A stretch of 64,000 nt of DNA, from the NCBI RefSeq assembly GCF_000372725.1, contig NW_005201069.1:144921-208920 (forward strand), in the 5' to 3' direction. Position numbers and translations under genes: made by a program. Shown here piece by piece: positions 45,539 through 57,503 of the stretch. The stretch comes from Emiliania huxleyi CCMP1516. Taxonomy: Eukaryota > Haptophyta > Isochrysidales > Noelaerhabdaceae. Within the stretch, counting starts at the first letter, position 1. Every line of letters starts with the position of its first letter. Under the pieces are notes generated by a model. That model saw only the letters and a list, made by a program, of their open reading frames with translations, ran no database searches and was not told the origin of the DNA.

Positions 45539-48500
45539 TGGTCGACGCGGTGCACAGCACGACGCCGCGGTTGCGCCGCGCCGAGAGCAGCTTCTCGACG
45601 GTGCTCCACCCGAGCTCCGACGAGCGCTCGAAGACGAGCGTGAAGACCCGCTTGCGCATGATCGCCGAGAAGGTGGCGCGCAGGGTGGCCTTGCTCTGCT
45701 CCAGGAGTGCCTGCGGCATCGTCTGCAGCACGAGCGTCTGCCCGTCGCCGAGCATCAGCGCCAGCATCGGCCCCACAACCGTCGTCTTGCCGCCGCCCAT
45801 CAGCATCTGCTTGACAAGCGGCTGTCCGCCACGCACCGCCTGCACAAACTCGCGGATCAGTAAGACCTGCGCCTGCCGCAACACGATGTTGTGCGTAAAC
45901 TCGAAGAGCAGGAAGCGCGGGTCGTACCGCAGCCCGAGCCCGCCAGGCCGCCCTCCCTCCCCTCCCCCTCCCTCCGCTCCCCCTCCCTCTGCCCCGCCCG
46001 ACTCGACCACGTAGTGCCGCCGCGCGAGCAGCTGCTCGGCGAGCGTCTGCGACCTGTTCTCAGCGTGCGGCGTGAAGAGAGGCGCCGCTCACAGCTCCGA
46101 GTCGAGTGAGGGCGGACTTGAGAGTGAGGGCGGAGACGATCTCGCGGCGCGCGGCCTCGCTGGTGCCAGCGGGCAGCGGGCGCAGCAGCTCGAGCAGGCC
46201 GCGCGCCTCGGAGAGGCAGCGGTTGGTCTGTCCCACTCTGCTCGCGTGCATGATGACAGCGACCGCCATGTCGAGCAGCTCCGCCGCCTCCGCCTCGCCG
46301 AGGTACGGGTTGGTTGCGATCAAGTCCGCCTCGCCGGCCGACGAGATGAGCAGGCAGAAGAGGAACTCGGGCGAGACGCACGCCTGCAGCTCCGCCACCT
46401 GCCGCAGGCCGAAGACCTGCCGCTCGAACGCCTCCCCCTCCGCCGCGCCCTCGAGCGGCACCGCCGCCGCGCGCCGCAGCAGCATCGGCAGTCCGTCGCG
46501 AACTGCCGCTTCGTCGCGCTCGCGGAGCTCCGAGAGGTCGTTGATCAGGCCGCGCACCGCCGCCGCCGCCGCCTCGAGCCTCGCGCCCCCGCCCCCCGCC
46601 TCGAGCACCTCGTCCGCGTCGAGCAGGAAGGTGCAGCGCGGCACCGCGGAGCCGTTCTCCTTTGCCGCGAAGGCCTCCGCGTCGGCGGCGAGGCGCCCGA
46701 GCATATCAACGGCCACCTTGGAGCGGGCGTCGGGGTGGCTCGACACGTCGAAGCCGAGGGTCGCCGACACGTCGGAGTGGCCGAGCAGGGAGCGGGAGAC
46801 GCGCTCGACGAAGCGCTCGAGGCCCAGCGCCTGCAGCGGCGCGCTGCAGAAGTGGCGCGTCTCGTCGGCCGTGTTGGACGGCGGCAACTCCTGCCGCGTG
46901 AACGGGTCGCGCGGCGGCCGCTTCTCTCGCCGCGCCGCCCGGAGCAGCTCCTGGTAGCTCTCGGCGGCGATCAGGTGGCCGCCGGGGAGCTTGTACACCT
47001 GCTCGCCCTCCTCGAAGTCGCACAGGGAGATGGGGCACGCATCGTTGTACCCGGCTCCGGCGCTGAAGGTGAGGGCGGCAGAGGAGAGCACCGGCCGCAC
47101 CTCCCTCGAGGCGCACAAGTGGTTGGTCACGCCCGCGCGGCCGAGCCGCTCGGCGCCGAGCTGCACGCCGTGCTGGGCGCTCTGTTGCAACAGCCAACAG
47201 CCAACGGCCGCCTCGGCGGGCAATGCGTCGCTCACTCCGCCCGACGACCGGTGCGCCGCGAGCAGCTCGCTAAGCCTCGACAGCTCGGCCAGCTCCCGCC
47301 GCGCCTGCGCGTCAACCTCCCTCGCCACAGAGTCGATGTCGTGCAGCCCGTCGCCGCCGCCGCCGCCGCCGCCGCGGCGGAGGCCGCCGCCGTGTGCCCC
47401 GCTCACCGCGGCCGCAGAGATGTCGCCGCCGAAGCCTCCGGCGCTCACAATGCCGTACGCGCCGCTCTCGCCGAACCCTCCATACCCGCCGCCGCTATAC
47501 CCGCCGCCGCCATACCCGCCGCCGCCATAACCCCCGCCGTACCCTCCGCCGCCGCCGCCGCCGCCGCTCTGCCCGCCGTAGGCCCCTCCGCCGAAGCCTC
47601 CCCACATCCGCTCCTTGGTCAGCACGTTGACGCGGCGGCGCTGCATCGCGCGCAGGACCTCGGTACGCGCCGGCGACGCCTCGGCAGCGGCGGCGTGCAT
47701 CTCGGCCATCACGCCTCGCAGCAGCGTGGCGAGCGGCGTCTGCGGCTCTTCCGGCGTCGGCACGCCCGAGTACAAGTCCCGCCGCTTGGTGACGCGGGTG
47801 TCAACGAACTCGGGTAACAGCTTGCCGAGGGAGGGGCAGCGGGCGAGGGAGAGGAGGATGGACGAGAGCAGGGTGGGCTCGTCGAGCTCGAGGAACGAGA
47901 GGAGGAGGGAGGCGAAGGAGGCGGAGCACGAGGGCGCAAAGAAGCCGCCAACGAGTCCCGGGCGGCAGGGCGTCGAGTTGGTGAAGAGGCAGTACAGCGT
48001 GAGGAAGCCGCCTGTCGGGATGGAGAAGCGGCGCGCGGACGGCGCGCTCTTCTGATTGAGGAACATGAGCAGCGCCATCATCCCCTCGAGGTAGTAGGCC
48101 CGCTCGCGCTTGAACCGCATGACCAGCTCCTCCAGCATCCCCTCCAGCCCCTCGGGCGTCTCCTCGAGCACCGTCGGGTGCCACGCGTGCACCCAGCGGG
48201 TCCGCCCCTCCGCTGCGCGCTTGGGCAGCTCGACGGTGCAGCAGGGCGGCCGCTCGCCCCCTCCGTTTTCGAGGGCGGCGATGTTGGACACCGAGAAGTG
48301 CCGCCCGAGCCCAGCCGCGGCGCGCGCACGCAGCGCGGTGCGGCGGTTCTTGCAGAGGGCGATGCCGAGCGGAGTGTGGCCGGCCTGTGCACACGCGCCC
48401 GCCGTGAGCCGCGTCTCTTCACACTATTGACGCCGAGCGGTGTGCGGCTGGCCTCGGTCGAGCAGCGCTTGTCGGCCACGTCGCAGATGCAGCGCTTGAG

Positions 48501-51500
48501 CAGCGTGAGCTCCTCCTCCGGGGTGAGCAGGCAGTCGGCGGAGACGTGCTCCAGCCGGAAGAGGTAGTCCGCCATCTCGAGCGAGATGTCCCACGGCAGC
48601 TGGAGCGGCGCGTCGAGCAGCACGAGGGAGATCTTGAGCCGGCACGCGCTCGCGTCGGGGTGCGAGTCGGGGCTGTTCTTCTCGCACGAGAGGAACTGCA
48701 GGATCTGGTCCTCCTCGCGCGACAGCGCCGCGTCCGAGCCGACCGTGTCGACGAGACGCACGACATCCTTGTACTGGCGGCCGAGGAAGCGAAGCAGCAG
48801 CAGGTAGAGCGCCGAGGCGAGCGTGGTGGTGTACAGGATCACGCGCGAGACGTGGACGGGGTACATATAGTAGGGGTGCTCGAGGTTCCCGGCCCACTTC
48901 ACGTCGGAGCGGTCGAGCACGAGGCTCGTCGAGAAGGGCACGCTCTCGATCTGCGGCCGGCAGGGCGGCCACGCGCAGACGAGGACGGAGCACTCCGAGT
49001 TGGAGTTGGAGAGGAGCAGCGAGTGCGGGATCGCCTCGAGCATCGCCGACTCGGTCTCGGAGCGCTCGTTTGTGATGAAGAGGTCGGCGTGGTCGACGCT
49101 GTAGAGCCGGACCGAGTTGTCCACCATCAGCGCCTGGAAGGTGAGCTTGAGGCGCGGCAGGCTGACGATCCGCAGCTCGTCCTGCGTGATGGCATCGGGC
49201 TGGCCGAGCGCCGCGGTGTCGTCGTACGCCGCCCACGCGAGCACGTGCGAGAGCGACTCCACCCGCGACAGCACCGTCGCCAGCGAGTGCAGGTAGGACT
49301 CGGCCGGCGCGTGGAGCAGGTCGAGTAGAATGAGCTCCTCCTCGTCAAAGTCGGAGGCGGACGCGACCTCGGACGGCTGGCGAGCCTCGCCCTTCCTGCC
49401 GCCGCCTCCGGGCGGGTCCGGCCCGCCGCTCTGGTCGGCGTCGAGCAACGCCGCCAGCGCGTCGAGCAGCGCCGGCACGACGATCTTCGGAAGCCGGTGC
49501 CGTTTGCGCCGCCGCCGGAACGGGAGCAGGCCCACGCGCGGCAGCAGCGCGCGCAGCGCCTCCAGGCCCGACGCGACGGCGGGCTCCGACCCGGCGCCGA
49601 AGCTGTGGCCGCCCAGCCGGCGCAGCAGCGCCGCCGTCCCGTTGCACAGCGCGAAGCTTGGCTCGAAGGGCTGGGAGAGGAGGGCGTGCTCCTTGGTGAA
49701 CTGCTCGAGGACGCCGAGCGCGTCGTGGACGGCGCGGTGCTCTCTCTGCAGGCGCTGCTTCGAGAGACGCAGCACGACAGCACGCGCCGGCAAGAGCAGC
49801 GAGTCGCCCCGCCGCACCTCGCCGAAGCGGGAGCCGTGCATCGCGACGTGGCCTCCGACGCCCATGTTGACGAAAATGACGTCCGGCTTGGTCGCGTCCT
49901 TCGGGTAGCCGCGGAGGTAGTCGGCCTCGTCCTGCCAAAAGGTGTACCGCTCGAGGAGCGACTCGGGCAGGAGCCCGGACAGCAGCCGCTGCGGCAGCCA
50001 CGTCTCCTCGCCGCACGAGAGGTTCTCCGCAACCGACGCCTCGCGCGTGATCACCGCCGACGGCGTGGGCTGCGGCACGTCGTACGGGTGGCCCGCCTCG
50101 TGCCTCCCCCACTCGGCCCACGGCACCTGAGGAGAATCAAGACTCCCCGCAAGAGTGGAGAGTGGTGCAGAGAGGATGTGCCTCCCTTACTCGGCCCTCG
50201 CCTGGCGGTGAGCGACCGGCGGCTGCATAAAGCGCAAGCAGTAGCGCGCGTCGGACGTGTAGATGAGCGAACGGTAGTAGCGCCGCCCGTGGGACTCGAG
50301 TCGGTAGACGTGCACCTAGGCGTTGAGCGGCAGTCGTCCGCAGCGATCGTGAAAAGCGACTCGAGGCGGCACACGCGCGCCATCCGCCGCGCCCTATACA
50401 CGAACAGCTCCAGCCACGCGCCCGCCTGCGCCGGCTGCTTGCCGACGAGGTACGCGACCTGAAGCATTGAAGGTAATTCGTGAATCTGATTACTCGGTTG
50501 CGGCTTGCCGGCGATGGTGGGGGTGGGCGACCTGCGCGTCTGCGGCGAGCGGCGCCTCGGGCATGTAGAGCTGCAGCGGCACCGGCTGCATCATGTGCGC
50601 CTGCCGCACGGGCTCGAGGACCGCGGGCAGCCACGCCTGCAGAGGCAGGATTCGGTCAGCGAGAAGAAAAAGGGAGCGAAGAAGCAGGCCGCAGCCGCGC
50701 CTTCTCCGACGGGTGCAGCTCCTGCGGGTAGTACATTCGCCAGTGCTCGAGCGGCGCCATCTTGGTGTCGACGTCCCAGTAGGCGATCGAGTGCGCGCGG
50801 CCGACGAGGCGGTACATCTCGCGGTGCGCCGACCGGTCGGTGAGGCAAGCCTGCATGGCAACCTCGCCGAACATCTGTGTCACGTCCTCCATCTCGGCGA
50901 CGGCGTGCCGCAAGGCTTGCGGATGTGCCGCCATCAGGGTGAGTTGGAGGACCTGCGCGTCCACCACCACCGCGCCCTCGGGCTCCTTGAGCAGGGTCGG
51001 CACCTCCTCCACCTCGGCTGGCCGGCGCGCGCGGCTCGAGTGCACGGCGAAGCGGCCTCGGTTCGGCTCGCCCGAGAGGTAGGCCCACCGCGGCGGCACC
51101 TCGCCGGGAGGGGGCAGCATCGCCCCGCTGCCCTCGGAGACGCGCACGACCGAAGAGAGGACCGCGTCGAGCTGGCGCTGCGTCGCCGTGTCGCGCAGCC
51201 AGCCGAGCAGCTTGCGGCGCAGGACGTGCAGCGCCTCGTACACCTCGTTCTCGGGGACGCGCCAGGCGTCGTAGCTGGGCGACCCGTTCCACACGTCGAG
51301 CAGCTCCTTGTTCCACTGGTGGCGCGTCGCGAGGAACGCGACGGCGCAGGCGATGCTCTTGGCGAGCGGCTCCGTCAGCTCGGCCGGGGTGAGCGAGCGC
51401 AGCATGAGCAGCAGGTGGGAGTGGCAGACGCAGAGGTGGCGCACGTTCTCATCCAGCACCTGCTCGTCCTCGCTCTGGAACGCCTCGTCGAGCTCGCGGG

Positions 51501-54500
51501 ACAGCTTGTGGTACCAGCCGAGCAGTAGCGGTCGCAGCTCGCCGAGCAGCGCCTTGCGCAGCCCGCGCCGCGCCGCCGCGAGGGCCTCCCGAGCCTGCGA
51601 GTCGAGGGCGAGGCCGCGGAAGGGCTTGCCGCGGATCGAGTCGTGCTCGCCGGCGTCGTACTGCAGCAGGAAGGAGACGTAGTTGTCGAAGCGGGCGGCG
51701 AGGCGGACGACGTACAGAATGACGGTCGTGGTGCTCGCCTTGAAGGTGCCGGTGTCGAGGTCCGTCGCCTGGTGCGCCAGCCGCAGGACGCCCTCCACGA
51801 GCGTCTTGGGCGAGCGGCAGAGCTCGTGGAGGAGCAGGTGGTGCGGCGTGCCGAGCAGCTCGGGCGCGGAGGCGGGCACGTCCTGCGGCTCGAGCTCGGC
51901 CGACCTGGCGGGCAGGTGACCACCGGGCTCGAAGAGGACCGCGTCGAGCAGCGCCTGCAGCTTCGGCACTTGCAGCAGGTGGATGCGATCCTCCGAAGAA
52001 AAGAAGGAGACAACGAGCGGGATGCGCAGGTAGGGCACCGTCAGGTACGAGAGCAGCAGCTCGGCGTCGTGCTGGCCGAGCGCCTTTGCCGACGCGTTCT
52101 CGACGTCCTTGTCGCCAAAGTCGGGCAGCTCCCACATGTGCAGCAGGTCGTCCTCGCCCTCGATTCGGGTCGGCCGCGTGTACGCGTTCGGGTCGGCGCG
52201 CGACGAGAAGCGGTGGAGCGGCGTCACCTCGCCGCGGCGCACGCGTGGCTTGGCGGAGAGCAGCTGCGGCGCGCCGCCGGTGGCGTAGCCGCCCACGTAA
52301 AAGTGCTGCTGGTAGAAGTAGAAGGTGAGCTGGGCCTGCCGCTGCGAGTACGGGGCTTTCGACGGGAAGGCTTCCAGCTGTGGGTTGAGGAACAGCTTGA
52401 AGTAGAAGCAGACGTCGCGGAAGCAGCGAAACTCTGGGTAGTTCTTGATGAGCAGGTGGTCGACGTCGCGGATGTACTGCGCCACGTTGCCGATGTCGGC
52501 GGGGAAAGCGAGGTCCTGCGCGATGGAGCGGACCCAGCGGACAGTCCCGACCTCGAGCGCGTTGGACGACTCCCAGCCGTACACCTGCGAGCAGGCTCCG
52601 AGCTGGCTCAGGGTAGGTCGAGAGGCGTCGGCGGACGACGGCTCCCGCCCGCACACACCTGAGGCAGCGAGGCCTGGGCGGCAAAGTAGTCGAGCGCGCA
52701 AGTGCGCGCCGTGTTGAGCTCCGGGGTGTGCACGGGCACCGCGGCCGCCTGCCGCGCGAGCTCGGCCGCGCCGATGGTGTACCCGGAGCTGTCGTGCGTG
52801 CCGCGCAAGCGGACGCACACGCGCGAGGGCTTGTCGGTCGCGATTTGGCGCATTACCACGTCGGCGACGGCGGCAATGCACGCGGGGACCGCCATCCGAA
52901 CGCCGTCGAGCGAGCGCGTGTGGTCGATCGAGAGGGCGGAGGCGGCGAAATGCTCGCAGATGCGCTGCAGAAGCAGCATCAGGTCGAGCTGCTGCGCATA
53001 CAGCATCGGGGTGCGCCACAGGCAAGCGCGCTCGGAGAGGACGGCGCCGACCCCCTCGCCCTCGGGCTTCGGCATCGGCAGCGCGCACGTGAAGGTGTGC
53101 TGGATCAGCGCAACCTTGAGGAAGTTGGTGTTGAGGACCGAGTGCGCCTGCACCGCCGTCGTGGTGCAGAGTAGGTCGCACCTAAATCGACGACGGATCG
53201 ACAATCAACCAATCGAGCAGCCGCCGTCTCTGTGTGCAGGAGCGGCACGCTGACTCGCGCAGCACGCTGACCGCCTCCGCCAGGGAAGTGGCCGCCGCCG
53301 GCTGCGACAAAAAGTCGAGCGGCAAGTACCTCGGCAAGTCGTGCGCCTGTGGACATGTCGAGGGCGTGTCGTGGAGGCGTCCTCCCGTCGGGCGGCAAGG
53401 GACGCGGCTAGCGGGGCGCCTGGCCAGGGTCGACCGGCGCGGTGCGCAGCAGCCGCTCGTAGAGGGGGTGAAGATGCGGCGTCTGCGGCGGAGGGACGCA
53501 CGACCACGGGAAGGCGCGGGCGTGGCGGCGCAGCAGCCGCACGCCGTCGGTTGAGATGAGCGCGCCGCTCTTGTCGAGGAGGACGAGGGCGGGGAGGCTG
53601 GTCACCTGGTAGTGCCCCATCAGGGCGGCGGGCAGCTGGCCGCCGAGCGTGAGCGACGGCCACGGCATCCTGCCGCGGTACTCGTCGAAGGCGGCCTCGG
53701 AGCGGTCCTGGGGCACGAGCAGCAGCTCGAGCCCTTTGCCGCGCGAGCGCAGCGACGCGTAGGCCGACGCGAGCAGCGGCGTCGTCTCGACGCACGGCGC
53801 GCACCACGAGGCCGAGAAGTAGAGCCCGAGCACCTCGACACCGTCCAGCAGCTGCGCGGGCGTGCGGTGCGCGCCGCCCGGAGGAGGGAGGAGGCCGCCG
53901 GTGCCGTCGTACCCGGCGGAGGAGAGCAGCGCCTCGAGCGTGGGCCGGCCGAGGTGGGCGTCGGCCTCGCAGAGGATGAGCGGCGGAGGAGCCACGTCGA
54001 GGGCCGGGCCGGCCGCCTGCGAGGAGGGAGGGAGGTCCCGAGATGCAGCCGAGAGGCAGTCCGAGGTAGGTCCGAGGTGGCGGGCCCCGCTGCCTGCTGC
54101 AGCGCGCTGTCGAGCAGCTCAATCTCGGACCGGACGGCGGCGAGCTGCGACAAGCTCAGAAGCGGGGGCCTGCCCGCCCCTCCCCCTCCCGCCCCTCCTC
54201 CCAGCTTGGCCGCCTTGTGCGCGAGCTGCCGCCTCGCAAGCTGCAGCACCGTCCGCTCCGCCTGGTCGAGCCGCTGCACAAACTGCAGGTCGTGCCGCGC
54301 GAGCGAGAACATCTGCAGCCGCAGCAGCAGCGACGCACGACGGCACTCCTCCTCGCTCACGCCCTGCCGCACCAGCAGGTAGCGGAGAGCGTGGCGGCAG
54401 CAGCCGTAGTGACCCGAGTCGGAGCGGCGAAGCGTGCGCGCGGGCAGCGGCGCGAGGCCCCGCCGCCGCGCCGTCGCCTCCCACTTTGCAATCGCGCGAT

Positions 54501-57070
54501 CGAGCGAGTCGCCCGCCAGGTAGGGCAGCAGCACCTGCGAGGAGAGACGGGTCGGCTGATCATCCTCGACTGGCTCGAGCCGCCCGCCAGGCAGGGCGGC
54601 AGCACCTCGTACAGCACAGCCAGCGGGCCGCGCTTCAGCCGTCCCGCCGCAGCCTCCGCCGCCGGCACCGTCACGCCGAACCAAAAGACCACCCACCACG
54701 CCTCGTCGGCCAGCCGCGAGAGCGGCACGTCCCCGATCTCGAGGGCGGTGCCGTACTTGACCTTTGGCGGCGCCCGGCCGTCGGCGACGTGGTAGGAAGT
54801 GGTCCCCGCACGCGACGGGTTGACGACGGCGACGGAGCAGCGGTCGGCGTCCGGCAGCGCGCCGCGCCGCACGACCAGCAGCAGCGGCACCTCGCCGTCC
54901 CACGGCAGCAGCAGCACCCCCGATGGCTGCAACTCGTCGAAGGCCTTGGCGACGGCCGAGAAGAAGGAGCGCTCCTGCCCGCCGCCCTTGCGCGCGTGCG
55001 CGAGCTTGTGCGCCAGCTTGCGCGCGTCCTTGAGCTGCGCCGCCGCAGTGTTGAGGGCGGAGCGCGCGGCGTGCGAGAGCTGCTGGCCGGGGCCTGTTCA
55101 CAGTGAAGAGGCGTGAAGAGGCGCTGGTCACTTGCTCGCGCGAGAGCGGCCGGCGTGCGCCGCTCTCGTGCAGCATCGCGTCGAGAGCGAGTGCGAGCAC
55201 CTACGTGCAGCCCCGTGAGCAGGAGGTGTGAAGAGGAGCGGTGTGAAGAGGAGCGGTGTGAAGAGGAGCGGTGTGAAGAGGAGGGGTGTGAAGAGGAGGG
55301 GTGTGAAGAGGAGGGGTGTGAGCAGGAGGAGTGAAGAGCACCTCGAGCGAGACGTGCAAGCTCGACTCCTCGAGCGGCGACTGGGCGATGAACGGGTCGC
55401 AAAACTCGGCGCCGAAGGCGGGGTGAAGCCACACGGGGGGAGGGCGGGCGTACAGCGGCTGCAGGGAGAGCTGCTCGGCGGCAGACGTCTTTGCGGCCGA
55501 GCGCACCTCCTCCTCCTCGTCGGCGGAGCGGACCTGTTCACAGCTGCGGGCGTGAAGAGACTGCTCGCTCCTCCTCCTCCCCGCCGCCGTCGGCGAGCGG
55601 GCCTTGTGCAGCTCCTCACGCACCTCCTCCTCCGTCCACACCTTGGACGTCAGCCGCAGGTACTTGACGCACAGACCGGGCGCGAGCGGGCCTGTCCACG
55701 GCTGCAGGCGTGAAGAGACGCCGTCCACAGGCGCCGGTCATAGGGGGCGGGGGCGCCCTCGCGGCCCGCGGCGGCGTCCTCCACCGCGAAGAGGGCGAGG
55801 AACTGCGGGTCGATGACAAACTTCTCCTGCAGCTGCGGCTTCGGGCCTGCAGCCTTGTCCTCGCCGCCGCCCTGTGCCTCCTCCTCCGCCTTCTTCGCCT
55901 CCTCCTTGTCCTTCTTGGGCGCCTCGAGCTTCACGCTCGCGCACAGCCGTCCGTCGACGTACGTGAGCAGCTCGCCCGGCTTGCGCGTCACCACGATCCA
56001 GTTCCAACGCTCCGCGTGTGCCGCAGCCTCTTGCGTGCCCATGTCGCTCAGCGCTCCTGTTCACGGCGGGAGCTGTGAGGAGGCGCCGTTCACGGGCGCC
56101 TGCCGCGCGCGCCGCGTCGCTCACCCACGCCGCCGTTCTTGAAGAGCTGGACCGACTCGACCCGCTCCCCCTGCGGCGGCGGCGCTCCTCCGTGGAAGAG
56201 GGGCAGCGGCGCGGGCGGCAGCGCCTCGAGCCGCATCGCCAGGACGAGCGAGTACTCGTGCAGTCTCCCGTCCTCGGCAAGCACCCACGGGGAGGCCTAC
56301 TCTCGGCACAAACTCGTCGCGCCTCGGCGGAGCGCGGCGGAGCCCGGTGCATCCGGCGGATCCCGGCGCCTGCAGCTGCAGCTTGAGGAAGGAGCCCTCC
56401 GGAACGAGCAGCGCCTGCAGAAAGAAGGCAAGGTGGCAAGCCAGATCGAAAGAACAGCGCCGAGGGAAAGGGTGAGGAGCGCGCCTGCGAGCCGTCCTCC
56501 TGCTCCTCGAGCGCCGCCTCGGCGCCGAGCAGCTCCACACCTGCTCACAACCGAAGCAGGCGTGACCTGGCGCTGGTCGCACCGGAAGCGTCTGCCGCCG
56601 CGCATCGCCGCGCCCTCAGGCATCGGAAAGCGGCTGCTCGAAGGGCCGGCGCCGCTGCCGTCGCCCTCGGCCCGCGGGATGGAGCGAAAATCGGCCACCA
56701 TGTCGACCTTGGACGCCGCTCCGAGCCCGAGCCACCCGCCAGCCTTCTCTCCTTTGCCCACAGGGCCGGCGGCCCGGCTGGGGCCACCCTTGGTGTCGTC
56801 GTCATCGTCGCTCCAGATGCCGCTCATGCCGGTCAGCAGGCCGTCCAGCGGGTCGTCCTCGAGGAAGCGGATCTCCTTGCCGAAGCCTCCCAGCCCGAGC
56901 TCCTTGATCTTTTCCTGCCGCTTTCCGAATTTCGTCTCGTTGAGGTCGTCATGATCCCTCTCCTGCTTTGGCGCCTTTGGCTCGAACCTGCCCTCCTCGT
57001 CATTGCCGCGGCCGCGGCCTCCGCGACCAGCGTGGCCAGGGCGACGGCCGAATGTTCGACCACGCGGCAT
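45519..57070 (-). CDS. Giant DUF3638-family protein with LamG-like and thioredoxin domains, apparently 3'-truncated
   Basis: Spans about 11.5 kb and more than 3000 codons. In order: a Gly/Arg-rich start (MPRGRTFGRRPGHAG, 57070); a LamG/concanavalin-like module around 55.7-56.3 kb (WNWIVVTRKPGELLTYVDGR); a thioredoxin-like domain around 53.4-54.0 kb with active site SASWCAPC; and then the long segment typical of DUF3638 proteins (NTNFLKVALIQHTF, YPEFRCFRDVCFYF, PYYMYPVHVSRVILYTTTLA, SALYLLLLRFLGRQY). GHTPLGIAL is ankyrin-like. A U-box/RING-like region CPISLCDFEEGEQVYKLPGG follows, and finally the P-loop FEFTHNIVLRQAQ...LMGGGKTTVVGPMLALML. The frame stops at 45519 soon after [10 protein letters not shown], where relatives continue with hundreds of residues (DUF3645 and beyond). 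The family is often annotated ubiquitin-related, but its biochemistry is not established. Many short introns; 48452-48385 (GC-AG) repeats the next exon start over 25 bases. Confidence 0.8.
47355..47600. repeat. Gly/Tyr-rich coding repeat in DUF3638 protein
   Basis: Read on the minus strand as repeated YGGGGYGGG and GGYSGGG units. It is a low-complexity insertion within the large exon 46.1-48.4 kb. Confidence 0.8.
55201..55341 (-). repeat. Intron made of tandem 15-mers CTCTTCACACCSCTC
   Basis: A 141-nt GT-AG intron between SSLHVSLE and VLALALDAM in the DUF3638 gene. It starts GTGCTCTTCACTC, the next exon starts GTGCTCGCACTC, and the interior is about seven copies of a 15-bp unit containing the CTCTTCAC intron core. 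Confidence 0.7.
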
Positions 57071-57503
57071 GGACGTACACACAACAGCGGCGGCGGCGGC
57101 GGCGGCGGCGGCGCCGGTGCGGACCTCGCCTCTTCGCCTCCGGCGCTCGAGCTGAGCTCCGCAGTCTAGGTCGCGGCCAAACCACCACCACGCCCCGACG
57201 AAGGATTTCACTATTGGGAGAAGCCGACAGGCTGACCGGCCATTAGAGCACAATATCACTCCCTTCTTGCTTAGTGCTTACGGGCAGGGTAGAGATTCTT
57301 CTTTAATTTGTGCACTTTCAATGGCCTGTTGATTGTTGACACAATATGGCGTTCTCTCGTCTTGAGCGGCGGTAGGAGGCCCACTCCCCGACATTCTCTC
57401 CCCTGTTCTCGCCTCGCAATGCACACAGGCCGCTGACATACAGGGCCGGTCAGGGTAAACAGGTGGAGAGTTCAGATCATCCACAGGGAGACGGCGCGGT
57501 GCT
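57071..57503. other. Intergenic region between DUF3638 and ankyrin-RING genes
   Basis: About 430 bp between two same-strand genes: the 3' flank of the ankyrin-RING gene and the 5' flank of the DUF3638 gene. The frame remains open to an ATG at 57259, so the DUF3638 start could lie upstream. GCC repeats at 57085-57110. Nothing else is seen. Confidence 0.5.

Noticed and set aside
45280-46014. Plus-strand frame extending past the G alpha stop
   Set aside because: Out of frame with G alpha and antisense to the DUF3638 P-loop exon.
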